A stretch of 64,000 nt of DNA from Rugalucina vietnamica (GCA_964017185.1 OZ024882.1:41585431-41649430), one strand, 5' to 3'. Shown: positions 46,816-58,100, numbered from the stretch's first letter. Made by a program: numbers and translations. The notes: a model not told the origin generated them from the sequence alone.

Positions 46816-47308
46816 AATAATTAATGACCAAACCTTACCTTTATGACATTCAACGTTATATATCATAAATACTGGGTCAAAAATAGCTCAGCCGTTAATA
46901 TCTGTCATGACGAACTTCCAGAATAAACATAAATCGTGGTTTTAAGTCACTTTTTCTCATAAAAAGTCAGGTTTTGCGCTGAGCTGGATATTATGCACGC
47001 CACAGAAATGTCGTTCTGTTATAATACGCCTTTGTTGTTGAACTGTTATTGAAAAAGCTATTTTGACAAAATGCGTTAAAAGTGAAACAATCTGCGTTTA
47101 AACCAAAATGTCTAGTTTGGATGTATTCATGAACTTGCAAATGTTTGATAAAGATTGTATGTCTATCATGCCAAATGCAGTAAATCAGAATAAAGTACAG
47201 CAGACTGAAATTTGATTTTCTGTAAATGTTTTACGTGAGGTAAAATTTTGTCTGACTCGTTGATTCTATAAATTTCTTACTTTAAAATGTTTTTTTCTTC
47301 TATTTGCA

Positions 47309-47421
47309 GATGATACATGTAATACTTACTATATAAACGGGACAGAGGTGGCGGAGAAAGGAAATCGAGGTTGGCATGGCCAGGCATCGTCTTTGGATTT
47401 GGAAGAGTGCATTAAATTGGT
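47309..47421 (+). pseudogene. Possible orphan PAN/apple-like exon
   Basis: After TTCTATTTGCAG, an open stretch reads DTCNTYYINGTEVAEKGNRG and then WHGQASSLDLEECIKLV before TAA. The Cys, INGT and SLEEC-KL words resemble the first half of a PAN/apple domain. There is no obvious donor, no partner exon and no second half, so it is either a relic or the end of a gene whose other exons I cannot see. Confidence 0.3.
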
Positions 47422-47424
47422 CTA

Positions 47425-48445
47425 ATTTAAAGACCTGTAGTACAAAAAATAAGAAAGGATCAGTCATGTTGTCAGTGGAAGTCGAATTGCCTCCTCTTTG
47501 TCACGAGTTTTCTAAATTTGTACTGTCTTTATTAAAAATAAGTCAATCCTGTTTTCAGTTTTATCAGATGTCGGAATTTTCTACATTGTAATATGCAATG
47601 TATATCAGAGTATATCGTGTATGCTTACGAAATAAGCCCTCTTCCTACAACATGAATTCATTCATGGTACATGTATCCGAGTTACATTCAAACCGAGATT
47701 TTGTACCACATCTGTCAACATTGTAATATTTTCTGAATCGCAAGAGCCGTCCTCCCTTTAAAAACGTGGTCAGTCACATGGCAACATAAGGATAATCCTT
47801 TTAAATTATACATACTCTTTTAGGAGTCTAATGTTTTAATATTAAAATGCATAATTATAAGGGACATTATAATGTGTGCAAATTAAATGATGGTATCACT
47901 TAACTTCATACTTTAGAACAGAGATCTGACCAGCAAAGATATCTTTAAACTTTTCACTAAACGCATCATTGATAACGTCAAATATACTAGCATGCACCTT
48001 AACCGGTATATCAATTATTTATCTTCAAGGATCACGCCAAGTTTTCGGAATGCTCAATGCCCATTAACAAATTAAGACTGTTTCTTATATTAAGAAATCA
48101 TGTTAAAGCAGATTGATTTCCAAGTGTATGTTCATAAGACACTACATTCCATCGATTTATTTAAAAGGAAACAACGAAGTTAGCAATTTTAAGTAACCGC
48201 ATGTATATATTCGAATCTTAGATTCGGATAGTTCCAAACGTTTAGTGTGTATATTTGTGTACAGTTATTATAAAGTTATTGAATACAGTGTGTAGCATTG
48301 TTGTTTGTTGAATCCAGCAGCAGTAGCATGCTTAACATCCATTCCGCCAGTGGTATTCGATTTAACCTATTAACCAATCATTATCAATTGGATAAGTCCA
48401 CTTCCAGGTTTAGGGATATCAGGTGCGATTTTGATTATTTTATGA
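47425..48445. other. Intergenic, no supported gene
   Basis: AT-rich, no exon-like signal. Confidence 0.5.
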
Positions 48446-48447
48446 AA

Positions 48448-48530
48448 TTTCTCTAAGCAAATCGAATACCTCTGATGGAACGCAGCGTTCTGTTGTGTCA
48501 TATCTAGGGCTATACTGTTTGCATATGTTC
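48448..48530. repeat. Family K hairpin, copy 3 (diverged)
   Basis: CTAAGCAAATCGAATACCTC and CTAGGGCTATACTGTTTGC are diverged forms of the family K arms. Confidence 0.6.
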
Positions 48531-48579
48531 CAGGCTTATATGGCTCAAGGCCACCGATACCAAGATGATTCTTCTGTGA

Positions 48580-48720
48580 TTCGTTTTACACTGTTTTTAC
48601 GATATGTTTTCCAAGTAAAAGCGCCTAATTGTCAATTTATTTTTCCCACCTTGGTTTTTGGAGTGGGGATTTCTTTCTGATTGCGCCTTTTCCTGATCAT
48701 TGCCTATCTGTTCCTTTTCG
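48580..48720 (-). repeat. Family F repeat fragment (reversed)
   Basis: CCCACCTTGGTTTTTGGAGT, then GATTGCGCCTTTTCCTGATC and ATTGCCTA. Confidence 0.7.
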
Positions 48721-49094
48721 CGGTTTTGTATGTCTTCGAATTTCTCTGCTTTACACATCGTGTTTGATTTGAACCCATGGTCTTCTTTCTGTTAATTTTG
48801 CGCTTCAAGAGCAGAATTATAGTTTATGTGATGTCCAGTTCCTGGAAATTGTCTAGGTTGGGATTTTGATTTTAGATGTACATTATCAGTTCATATACTT
48901 TCAAATCTTACTTTGCTTTCACGTCAAGACATTTCCTCTATTTCTTTCCAAAATTGAGGCCATTAACCATCTACGGACGTGCCACGTATGTAGGCTCAAA
49001 CAATCGCACACCATTAAGAATTTTGAAAAGAAATTATTGTATAAAGAATGGTTGCAATTACAATGATTAAATACGTTGTTGTTGTTTGGTAGAT

Positions 49095-49640
49095 AGGGTG
49101 AGAAAGGTATTTGATTTTAAGTAATCAGTGTTAAGGAAATGGCACAATCAGAAAGAAATTCCCACCATAAAAGCCGACGTCGGAAAATCTACATTAACAA
49201 TCACATACTTACAAAAAGAGAACATATCGTAAGCCGAGTGAGCATCTGTTTCCCAATAGAAGGGCACTCAGTCCGAACTTTACTAAATATATAAAATAAA
49301 GTGATAAAAAAAACCCACTTAATTACCAATCAGGTACTTTTACAAAGAGACCATATCGTAAGCCGGGCGAGCAGCTATTTCCCAAGAGACGGTCACTCAG
49401 TTACCCTAACTTAAATAAATACAAGAAAACGTACATAAGGTGCAAACAGCTGAAAACTCAAAAATCGAAACATGAAACAGTAAGAACCACAACAGATGAT
49501 CGCCTTGAAATGATCAGTAATATAAAATACTGGGGCTGAAATCGATATCACATGCGCCTAACCTCACCCTCAGCTTCTGCAGAGCTTCACAACATTTAGT
49601 TCGTTGTTCGGTCCTCGTGTTTTCGTCGCTAGAATTGGCT
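49095..49640 (+). repeat. Family F repeat, tandem copies
   Basis: Two partial copies (GAACATATCGTAAGCCGAG and ACCATATCGTAAGCCGGGC) followed by the family end AGCTTCTGCAGAGCTTCACA and TTGTTCGGTCCTCG. The latter words recur inverted at 49.99-50.05 kb. Confidence 0.72.
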
Positions 49641-50724
49641 AGACAGGGTTCCGCTGGTTGTTTTCTTACACGTCCGTTCTTCAGTGAATCAGTGATGACA
49701 TCTTCGGCAACTCTATAATATACAGTCTTCCTATTTCTTGATTCTACAATTACTGGATTTTAAACATTCGATCGGAGCTTCATGTCTGCTGCTTGGCCCA
49801 CCGGGGTTCAGTTAAATGGTGCTTTTCTTTTGCTCCAGATTTGCAGTAATGTCGGTTGGCTTTCCGGGGATCTCCAGTTACCGGGCAGCTTATTGTATCT
49901 GTGAGTCCTCGTTTCTGATTCATCAAGGTGTTTAACTGTTTATTATAATTTATATGGTAGTCCTTGATAATTTATTGACTCGTTAGATACTCACTACGAG
50001 ACCGAACAACTAACTTAATGTTGTGAAGCTCTGCAGAAGCTAAGGGTATAGGCAAAGACAATCGATATATACGATCTTTGAAAAAAATATAGCCCGGGGG
50101 GTCTTCAATTGTTGATGTTAAAATAAGTCAGAAAAATCTGTGAAGTTTTCCATGCTGAAACTTGGTTTATTTTTTACAAATACATGATGCAAAAGAGTAA
50201 ATAAAAAAATATAGACATGATCTGATTAAAAGACGCTGGTTCACACTAAGGACATTTCCTGATACCCAAAGACCTGTACTCCTGTTTATTGAGGGTCATT
50301 AACTATTCAATGATAAGGGACAGAACACTGAAAAATCTGGTGGCTGACAATGACTACACAGGTAGGGGCCTAAAGGAAATTTCAATATTGAATACTTACA
50401 TTTTTATTGCAATAGCCCTAGATCAAAGTATTTTTCTTGGTGTTATTCATTTCCCAATGAAAAACATTAAGTCACATGATCTAGGGGCCACGCCTATGGG
50501 AGGGGCAAAGTCAAAACCAGCCAGTGACGTTGTTTGTTTACTCTTGTTGGCGTGACGTCGGTCGCGTATCGCCATGACGTTAAGCGCGAAATTTGACGTT
50601 TTGGCTGATCCAAAATTACATTAAGTCGGATTTAATGCCTGTCTAATAAGTTAAAATGAAAATGAGCGATGGTGTAAGCAATTAAAAATCTGATACTTGA
50701 TTGATAATATAAAATGTAAATATA

Positions 50725-50878
50725 AGTATTGAAATTCAGGTTTTAGCTTTCACTGGATGATGAAAAACATAAGTTGTTTTAATGTCTCAGAGAAGCCCTT
50801 CGGGCTTCACAGACATTAAAACAGCCTAATGCTTTTCATCATCCAGTGAACGCTAAAATCTGAATTTCAATCCTTAAC
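50725..50878. repeat. Palindrome inside the family G insertion
   Basis: ATTGAAATTCAGGTTTTAGC, CACTGGATGATGAAAA and GTTTTAATGTCT are mirrored around GAAGCCCTTCGGGCTTC. Confidence 0.85.
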
Positions 50879-50937
50879 TGCAGAGGAAGGCAGTTTTACT
50901 GCACACGTTATCAGGGGCCATGAAATCAATACAAAGA

Positions 50938-51018
50938 ATTATGGACAATTCGGACCTTGGCTAATTCTGCCCTAGTCAATTCGGACCCTAAAAAATTCGG
51001 CCCTAGTCAATTCGGACC
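50938..51018. repeat. Short tandem repeat CTAGTCAATTCGGACC
   Basis: Four to five imperfect units of about 16-18 bp with AATTCGGACC or AATTCGGCCC cores inside family G copy 3. Confidence 0.7.
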
Positions 51019-51179
51019 TCGACCACAGTGGTATCACAGGTATTACCTTTTAGGGGCCTCTTTATTACTTATGACGCGCCTTTGATCTCTAAATCATATT
51101 GCACCATTAAGTGTCATTAACCGAATAAATAATGGCACCACTTTAGCTCCCTCAAATTTTACCTCTTTAACTTAACGTT

Positions 51180-53630
51180 CTGTCGGTTTCACGACTGGTG
51201 TTTCTCTCTAGTTTCACGACTGGTGTGTCGTGTACTTTTCATAGCCGCCGATCCGATGGTCAGTCAATATATCATTTATACGTATTTCTTTGAAGTTGAC
51301 CTGCAACAAAATTCACGCCTTGTTGACCTTAGACATAAGACTGGAATGAAATGACCACAAATGGCTATAATTCATTATCAGTTTCATTACGTGAACGTCT
51401 CCATACGAACGTTACACTTTGTAGCGTCGTTGCCATAATAAGCACAATGATACTGTAGTGCACAGTAGATAGGGGAAGACCTATGCTTGTTTTAACAGAG
51501 GAACTTAATTATTTTGGAGTTTAAAACTATAAAACTGTCCCACAATTACACGTTTTACTCTGATAGTCGTGCACTGTGGTAGCATGATTTAGTTTTGAAC
51601 ATATATTTGTGGCAAATTAGTTGTACCCGCACGTAGAAGTTCACGTTATGCACATACTGTAAGGAAACGATGGGCCCTAGCGCCCATTAATAAATAATTC
51701 ATATTAATTCCCTTGCGGTTTTAAAAAAAAGTATAAAAAGCCGAAACACCTTCGCTGCTGTAAAGTACATTCGCAGGCGTCCAACGCACGTAAGTTACAA
51801 GTTACAGCATTCTAAAATATTCAAAATAAAGGAATTTCATAATGAATATTCTATAGTATTTTGGAAAAAAAAATTGTGGGATATCTCTTAGTATTAATTC
51901 ACCGCGATAACTGTATGGCAGAAGTCAATGTAAAATTCTTGTTACTTACCAGGGTTGGTAGGTCGAGTTTTTGGCGATTTTCTCAAATAATTAAATAATT
52001 GTTTTAGAAGAAGGGCAGTCTGACTCTATTATGAAAAATGTATGTTTCATTTGAAACATTTGCTAATTCCAAATAACATACACTTTAATTAATGTAACAT
52101 ACGATTTCAAACGTTACAGTACAGCAGATGCAGATTTCGTCAAAGTATTAAAATGCAGCTGCATCAAACGTCTTTATGCAAACAGAATAGCGTTTTGCGG
52201 CGTCCCATCTGGGGCTATACTGTTTGCCTTTGCCCCACAAAAGGAACATCAGGCTTAAATGAGTAAAGTTAACATGTAATTGAAGAGATTTATTATCTGA
52301 GTCAGCCATATTGCAGTTATTATCAAAATGCATTTTACACTGCCCTGAAATGATTGTCAGAATAATTGTCTATTATTTTACTGGCGTTAAGTTCACACTT
52401 CCACGAATGATGATTTTATGGGAGATGTGAATTAACCTTTGTATGAATGCAAACTATCAGCATGCTTATTGGCATACTGGAAATAAGCTTTATGTTCCAT
52501 AGTATCATAGTTTAACTAAAACATTAGTTGAGACGGTACAAAAGTTGAAGTTGAAGTCTAAAATTCAGAGGAACCAAAGCAAAGAAGCCACTTATCTAGT
52601 TTCAAGGGTAGTAGTTCACTCGCAGTACGGAGGACTTAATGTTCTGACGGAAGACGCTAGAAAACATGCCTGGGATTGATTGATTTAACTAAAACCCCTG
52701 GTAGGATACTTGCAATAAGCAGGAACCCAATTTAGCTGTTAAAAGCAAAAGAAAAAAAAAAGACAAAGATGACACCATCGAAGATGTACATGTAAGATAA
52801 TCTACTCAGCTTAATGGACAGCGGTGTGTCAGATGTACAGTGTTGCTCACAACATAGATTGCCACTGTAGAGAACAATTTGAGCGATTCGGTGTACCGAT
52901 AGCTACATTGAATGGGTCTCTTGCAGATGCTGATTAGACCTTTATAAAAGTGACGTCTGTCACAATTAGTAGTGAACGCAAAGTGAAGAGACAAAGAAAT
53001 TCCAAGGTGTATTGAAAACGATTTATTGTTGAAAACAAATGTTAACACTACACTTCTAAGTCCAGATGAAAATAAGATTTAAATGTACCAGAATTCTGAC
53101 AATTGAATTTAAAGTTCCAATCAAAACACCAGACGGAGAAGGAGAGACACTACTAGACACAAAATACAACAAAACACATGAAGAGGAAGGTGACCATCAT
53201 TTTTTCCAATAACTTAAGGTACATGTAGCCATGTGGTGAGGCTTTTAGCAAAATAATAATACACAAAAGAAAAAAAAAGCACAAATAAATCACAGCAGAA
53301 TTGCATTGGAGTGGTTATCTGTGATGAATACTTAGCTTGAATGGTTAGTGGCTCGTAGCAACCTTTGCTTATAAAGGAAATATAATATGGATTCAAGAAA
53401 AAGGAAAATAACAAGACAACAACAACAACAGAAACACCAAGAAGGAATTAAAATCGGGACCTGCACAAGACGTGTGCCGAACCCAACAAAGCGTTCTACA
53501 TAAGCCCTGGAACAGCATGGCCATAGCTCATTTCCATCCAGATCCATGGCAGAAGTGCGGCATTTTCATGGTGGCATATATGTATGTGTTGACAATGATT
53601 GACATCTCTGTAGTTCTATTCTTTACAGAA
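51180..53630. other. Intergenic, no supported gene apart from family K copy 4
   Basis: Short frames on both strands without splice, leader or motif support. Confidence 0.45.
52178..52262. repeat. Family K hairpin, copy 4
   Basis: TGCAAACAGAATAGCG and CATCTGGGGCTATACTGTTT, with the extended end CATCAGGCTTAAATGAGT mirrored relative to copy 2. Confidence 0.68.
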
Positions 53631-53631
53631 A

Positions 53632-54305
53632 AAGGTACAAGTAGGCAAAGATCAGGAAAAGGCGCAATCAGAAAAAGATTCCCACTCCAAAAACCGAGGT
53701 GGGAAAAAACCAAACTAACAATCAGGTACTTATACCATGAAACATATCGTAAGCCGAATGAGCAGCTATTTTCCCAATAGGTGGCCACTCAGTTACCTTA
53801 ACTTAACCAAAAATATGAAAACATACATAAGGCGCCAACAGCACAAAAAAATTTTTATACACCAAAACATAAAACAAAAAGAACCACCACAGAAGTATCG
53901 ACTTGGAACGATCAGTAACACAAAGTTACTGGCGGGCTTAAACCGATTTTACATGGCCATAACCTCACCCTCAGCTTCCGCAGTGGTTCAGTGATATACA
54001 AAAAATAAGAAAAATCGTATTAAGAAAATACTAAACATAGATACCAACGATTAACATGAATAACGGAAAGCAGGGTGAGCAGCTATTGAAGGTATTAGGT
54101 GGTCACAGTGCTAGCTTGGACAGAACAAGTAAAATGCAGAGGGCTAAGTGAACAGCCAATTTATAATCGGGTGGCCACAAAGCCTTATCTGAGAAAAAAT
54201 TCTGGATCGTTTTCTAAAGTTCAAGGAAGGCAGTTATCAGGAATACACAAGTGGAAAAGAACCAAAAATTCAAATAGGTCCTGATACAAAGAGAACATAC
54301 CTAAG
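53632..54305 (+). repeat. Family F repeat, full copy plus diverged second copy
   Basis: GTAGGCAAAGATCAGGAAAA, CACTCCAAAAACCGAGGTGG, ATATCGTAAGCCGAATGAGC, then TAACCTCACCCTCAGCTTCC. A diverged copy follows at 54055-54305. Reading frames on both strands here are repeat artefacts. Confidence 0.75.
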
Positions 54306-55300
54306 CCCAGTGACAAGCCATATCCCAAATTTAAACGGGTGGCGACTCAAATATTAACTAAATATCTGAATACCCACATAAAAACGCAAAACGGCATTAT
54401 ATATTAACGTTTGAATCAGCGGCTAAATAAAATGAAAGTGTTAATTTAGATCCGTTATTGTTGTTGGCTGAGACTGGCCTAGATACACATTTTATAATAC
54501 ATTGACTGTAGCATTAATTGATTCGTGACTATCAACATATTTCTGACAACTTGTCAAATACAAGACACATACGTCTATTTTTTGTTGAGAGAAATATTTT
54601 TTGTTGTTTCTAAATTCGGCTATCATACACAACAAAACAAATGAATAATATTGATAATCATGTATCATGCTGTGTTAACCCATACTCAGAAATACAATGT
54701 ATAATTTCAAATCATACTCAAACATTTGGAAATGTTCCACAAATGGGCGTTCAGCAAATACTTTACATAGAATCACAGTTTTGGATGATATTCATCTGAA
54801 TGGTATTATTTCGCGAGACATGCGTGCCCAAAATGTGTTGTCCAAAATGTGTTGTCCACATGACAAACACTCATATAGGCTCCGATGCTGTGCAAACTAT
54901 AGAGCGGCGATAGATCAATTCCTAAACAGGTAGATTTTGTGAAGCTATAATTTGAAAATACTGGACGATGCATAGTTAGATTCGTTATAAATAATGTCCA
55001 ACAGTACACCTAAGTCTGTGATGCCTTGTTGTCCTTGTTTTAGGTATTGCGTGAAACGGGATATTCATCCATTTTGATTTTGGATATGAACCCTTTATCT
55101 GTACCTGTTGTGGGACACGGGATATTCAGGAATTTGGACATGTGATGAAATTTATTTTGGAAAAAGTTTATCCGTTCGTTCAACAGAGCCTTTTAGTTTT
55201 ATTTAATCAAATATCAAAGTTTCTACTGTATATACGAGTACCATGCATTTTCTTACTATGAGTATCATGTGAGAATGGTTCATCATAAATATCAATTTAT
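54306..55300. other. Region upstream of interrupted-defensin locus 2
   Basis: No supported gene. The stretch TTTATTTTAG at about 55296-55305 is acceptor-like, so the 5' UTR of locus 2 may be spliced. Confidence 0.4.
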
Positions 55301-55343
55301 TTTAGCATTGTGAGTTGGTACAGTGCTGCTGTTGAGGGTCACC

Positions 55344-55461
55344 ATGCAGTTGGTGGTAGCAGCTCTAGGATGCCTCCTCCTGGCACATTGCGTCGGTGCC
55401 GGAATTTTCGGATGGGGCTGGGATTTCGGTAACTACAGAGATGCCAGGTCTAACTACAATG
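55344..55461 (+). CDS. Locus 2 exon 1: signal peptide and Trp-rich N-terminus
   Basis: ATG in ACCATGC context. 39 codons plus one base, donor GTATGC, phase 1. Hydrophobic leader, then AGIFGWGWDFGNYRDARSNY. A TTTA repeat starts 14 bp after the exon. Confidence 0.8.
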
Positions 55462-57671
55462 GTATGCAGAAATGATTTTATTTATTTATTTATTTATTTA
55501 TTTATTCCGTTTTATTTTAGCTCCTATTCATCATTGTCGAAGTGCAGCCACCGCTTCGTGAGTACATATGCAGTACCGGCGTTGGTAAGCACACAAGTCC
55601 CTGCGCAATCTACCAATTATAAAGCCAACGCGTGTCCCATCAGAATTGCAATCATGTATTAATGGATTTTAAGATGAAAAACAAAGAAATGTAGATATGA
55701 TAAGGTAAAGAGTATATAAAGGCATAAGCGAAAATTTCTCGACGTAGACTTTTGATTGCGAAGAATATTTTTTGTTTGCATGAATTGTTACTCTACGTCT
55801 AAGACAACAACCATGGTCATGTTGGGACGTTATCTGTTGAAAGGGACGTCAATTTGCAAACAAACTTTTGCAATTAAACGGAATTCTACAAGTCTGCATC
55901 TAGGGATTTTCGTTATGTATGACTCTCTCCTCATTTAAATAACACAACATATATGTATACTGTTACATGTACATGCATTTCAGGTTATCTTTCAGAAATA
56001 GAAAGTCCAAGAATAATTGAATCGCACCTTCAACAGAACACATATCCCATATCATACTGTCCCAATCAGCCGCTATGAATTCAAAGACGGCGACATTAAT
56101 ATACGCGTTTACAGCCAACTTCATGCTGTTAACAGTTTTCTTATCTTCCAATTTTAGAAATGATGACACATTGTGAGCGGGAGGGTGGCTCGTGCATTGA
56201 TGTTGATTTCAACACGGGCTATATTGGCGGTGGTGCCACCACCGGCGGTGGAGGGGGTGGTGGAGCCGAAGAACAGGAGGGTGCCCCGAAAACTACTACC
56301 GCAGCCCCAGCAACCAATGCACCTGCTCCAAGAAACTTGAAACGCCGCCCGTTACTCGCCAGACGCTCGGCCATCCGTCGCCCCGCGGGACGTCCCCGAA
56401 GACGAAGACAAGTGGGCGGTTTTAGGGCACTCGACTACTTCGCAATTAAACGGAATTCTATACGTCTGCATCTAGGGATTTTCGTTATGTATGACTCTCT
56501 CCTCAGTTAAATAACACAACATATATGTATACTGTTACATGTACATGCATTTCAGGTTATCTTTCAGAAATAGAAAGTCCAAGAATAATTGAATCGCACC
56601 TTCAACAGAACACATATCCCATATCATACTGTCCCAATCAGCCGCTATGAATTCAAAGACGGCGACATTAATATACGCGTTTACAGCCAACTTCATGCTG
56701 TTAACAGTTTTCTTATCTTCCAAATTTAGAAATGATGACACATTGTGAGCGGGAGGGTGGCTCGTGCATTGATGTTGATTTCAACACGGGCTATATTGGC
56801 GGTGGTGCCACCACCGGCGGTGGAGGGGGTGGTGGAGCCGAAGCCGAAGAACAGGAGGGTGCCCCGAAAACTACTACCGCAGCCCCAGCAACCAATGCAC
56901 CTGCTCCAAGAAACTTGAAACGCCGCCCGTTACTCGCCAGACGCTCGGCCATCCGTCGCCCCGCGGGACGTCCCCGAAGACGAAGACAAGTGGGCGGTTT
57001 TAGGGCACTCGACTACTTCGCAATTAAACGGAATTCTATAAGTCTGCATCTAGGGATTTTCGTTATGTATGACTCTCTCCTCAGTTAAATAACACAACAT
57101 ATATGTATACTGTTACATGTACATGCATTTCAGGTTATCTTTCAGAAATAGAAAGTCCAAGAATAATTGAATCGCACCTTCAACAGAACACATATCCCAT
57201 ATCATACTGTCCCAATCAGCCGCTATGAATTCAAAGACGGTGACATTAATATACGCGTTTACAGCCATTTTTACTTCATGCTGTTAACAGTTTTCTTATC
57301 TTCCAAATTTAGAAATGATGACACATTGTGAGCGGGAGGGTGGCTCGTGCATTGATGTTGATTTCAACACGGGCTATATTGGCGGTGGTGCCACCACCAG
57401 CGGTGGAGGGGGTGGTGGAGCCGAAGCCGAAGAACAAGAGGGTGCCCCGAAAACTACTACCGCAGCCCCAGCAACCAATGCACTGGCTCCAAGAAACTTG
57501 AAACGCCGCCCGAAACTCGCCAGTCGCTCGGCCATCCGTCGCCCCGCGGGACGTCCCCGAAGACGAAGACAAGTGGGCGGTTTTGGGGCACTCGACTACT
57601 TGGCTAGAGAATGCTGGAACTGGGAATTTGACTTCAGTTGCCATGGAAAGGGAAACATTTGCTGTTACTAG
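55344..57671 (+). CDS. Interrupted defensin-like locus 2 (secreted cationic six-Cys protein)
   Basis: Exon 1 joined to the third copy of exon 2 gives 158 aa. It has a leader (MQLVVAALGCLLLAHCVG, cut probably after VGA or CVG), a Trp/Gly N-terminus (GIFGWGWDF), C1-x6-C2 with C-x2-E-G-G-x-C, and an 87-residue Gly-, Thr/Ala- and Arg-rich linker. A furin-type site RRRR-QVGG follows, then C3-x8-C4-x6-C5C6 ending in CCY. The spacing equals locus 1 apart from linker length, and C3-x3-E-x-D-F-S/A-C4 is also shared. A beta-defensin fold would pair C1-C5, C2-C4 and C3-C6 and tolerate the C2-C3 loop. The fold and antimicrobial role are inference. A different cystine fold or a matrix protein cannot be excluded. 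Confidence 0.72.
55476..55506. repeat. TTTA microsatellite
   Basis: About seven TTTA units just inside intron 1 of locus 2. Confidence 0.85.
56158..56510 (+). pseudogene. Locus 2 exon 2, copy 1 (lacks C3-C6)
   Basis: Acceptor CAATTTTAG intact. It encodes THCEREGGSC, the Gly-rich linker and RRRRQVGGFRALDYFA. It then runs into what was intron sequence (IKRNSIRLHLGIF) and stops after 116 codons from the first in-frame ATG. There is no good donor, so if used it would give a truncated two-cysteine protein. Could also be an alternative 3' exon. Confidence 0.75.
56730..57088 (+). pseudogene. Locus 2 exon 2, copy 2 (lacks C3-C6)
   Basis: As copy 1, but with the two-residue AE insertion (GAEAEEQEG) shared with copy 3, and with the same out-of-exon tail and stop. 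The acceptor CAAATTTAG is intact. Confidence 0.75.
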
Positions 57672-57672
57672 G
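57313..57672 (+). CDS. Locus 2 exon 2, copy 3 (complete)
   Basis: Acceptor CAAATTTAG, phase 1, stop TAG at 57669-57671, donor GTACGT right after the stop. This is the only copy that continues from ALDYLA into ECWNWEFDFSCHGKGNICCY. It differs from copy 2 at about eight bases, nearly all changing the amino acid. A minus-strand frame across it is a shadow. Confidence 0.82.
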
Positions 57673-57958
57673 GTACGTGCACATTATGAATTCTACATGT
57701 ACCAATTGTTTTGCATGAGTAACGTTCTGGTTGCATCGTAAAATGCGAAAACAATAATTTAGGATTTTTAAACTATAGTGCATCATTGATAGATACTTTT
57801 CTAGATAATAGTCTCGTAAATACAATAAATACATTTTGTGTTAAACGAATACCCGTATGTAAGATATGATTGACATTTCTTCTTATCTTCCACTGCATTT
57901 AAAATAGATTTTAAAATTTTATCTAATGTAAGCATTGTCTGATTTTATTCTTTTCTAG

Positions 57959-58100
57959 CCTACGTCCTAGTACATCGGCAGTGATGACGACTCTCGACCA
58001 GATATCGACACTAGCGAGTTTGCCAGACTGCTAATTATAGAACAATGAATAAATCAACCATGATCAATTTCTGTGATTTTGTATGCAAAAATAAATATTG
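57959..58100 (+). other. Probable 3' UTR exon of locus 2
   Basis: Acceptor TTCTTTTCTAG at 57948-57958. The exon is non-coding and contains AATAAA at 58048 and again at 58090. The stop codon lies just before the upstream donor, so the intron falls in the 3' UTR. Confidence 0.55.

Larger units (their letters stand above)
50285..51175 (+). repeat. Family G repeat, copy 3, split by an insertion
   Basis: The left part (GAGGGTCATTAAC, GTAGGGGCCTAAAGG) and right part (GCAGAGGAAGGCAGTTTTAC, CATTAACCGAATAAA) match family G. About 480 bp (50390-50870) intervene, including a palindrome. Confidence 0.65.
55870..57601 (+). repeat. Three tandem units (572, 578 and ~581 bp) carrying exon 2
   Basis: Each unit starts GCAATTAAACGGAATTCTA and runs through CATGCATTTCAGGTTATCTT, the acceptor TTTAG and most of exon 2. 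Units differ by few substitutions, a 6-bp GAAGCC insertion (units 2 and 3) and a 5-bp insertion (unit 3). The junction falls inside exon 2, right after CTCGACTACTT, so units 1 and 2 lose the exon's end. Confidence 0.93.

Noticed and set aside
53472-53994. Overlapping frames of 85-102 codons on both strands
   Set aside because: They run through family F repeat units that recur elsewhere without an open frame.
57309-57644. 111-codon minus-strand frame
   Set aside because: Antisense shadow of the third copy of exon 2, caused by its GC-rich linker.
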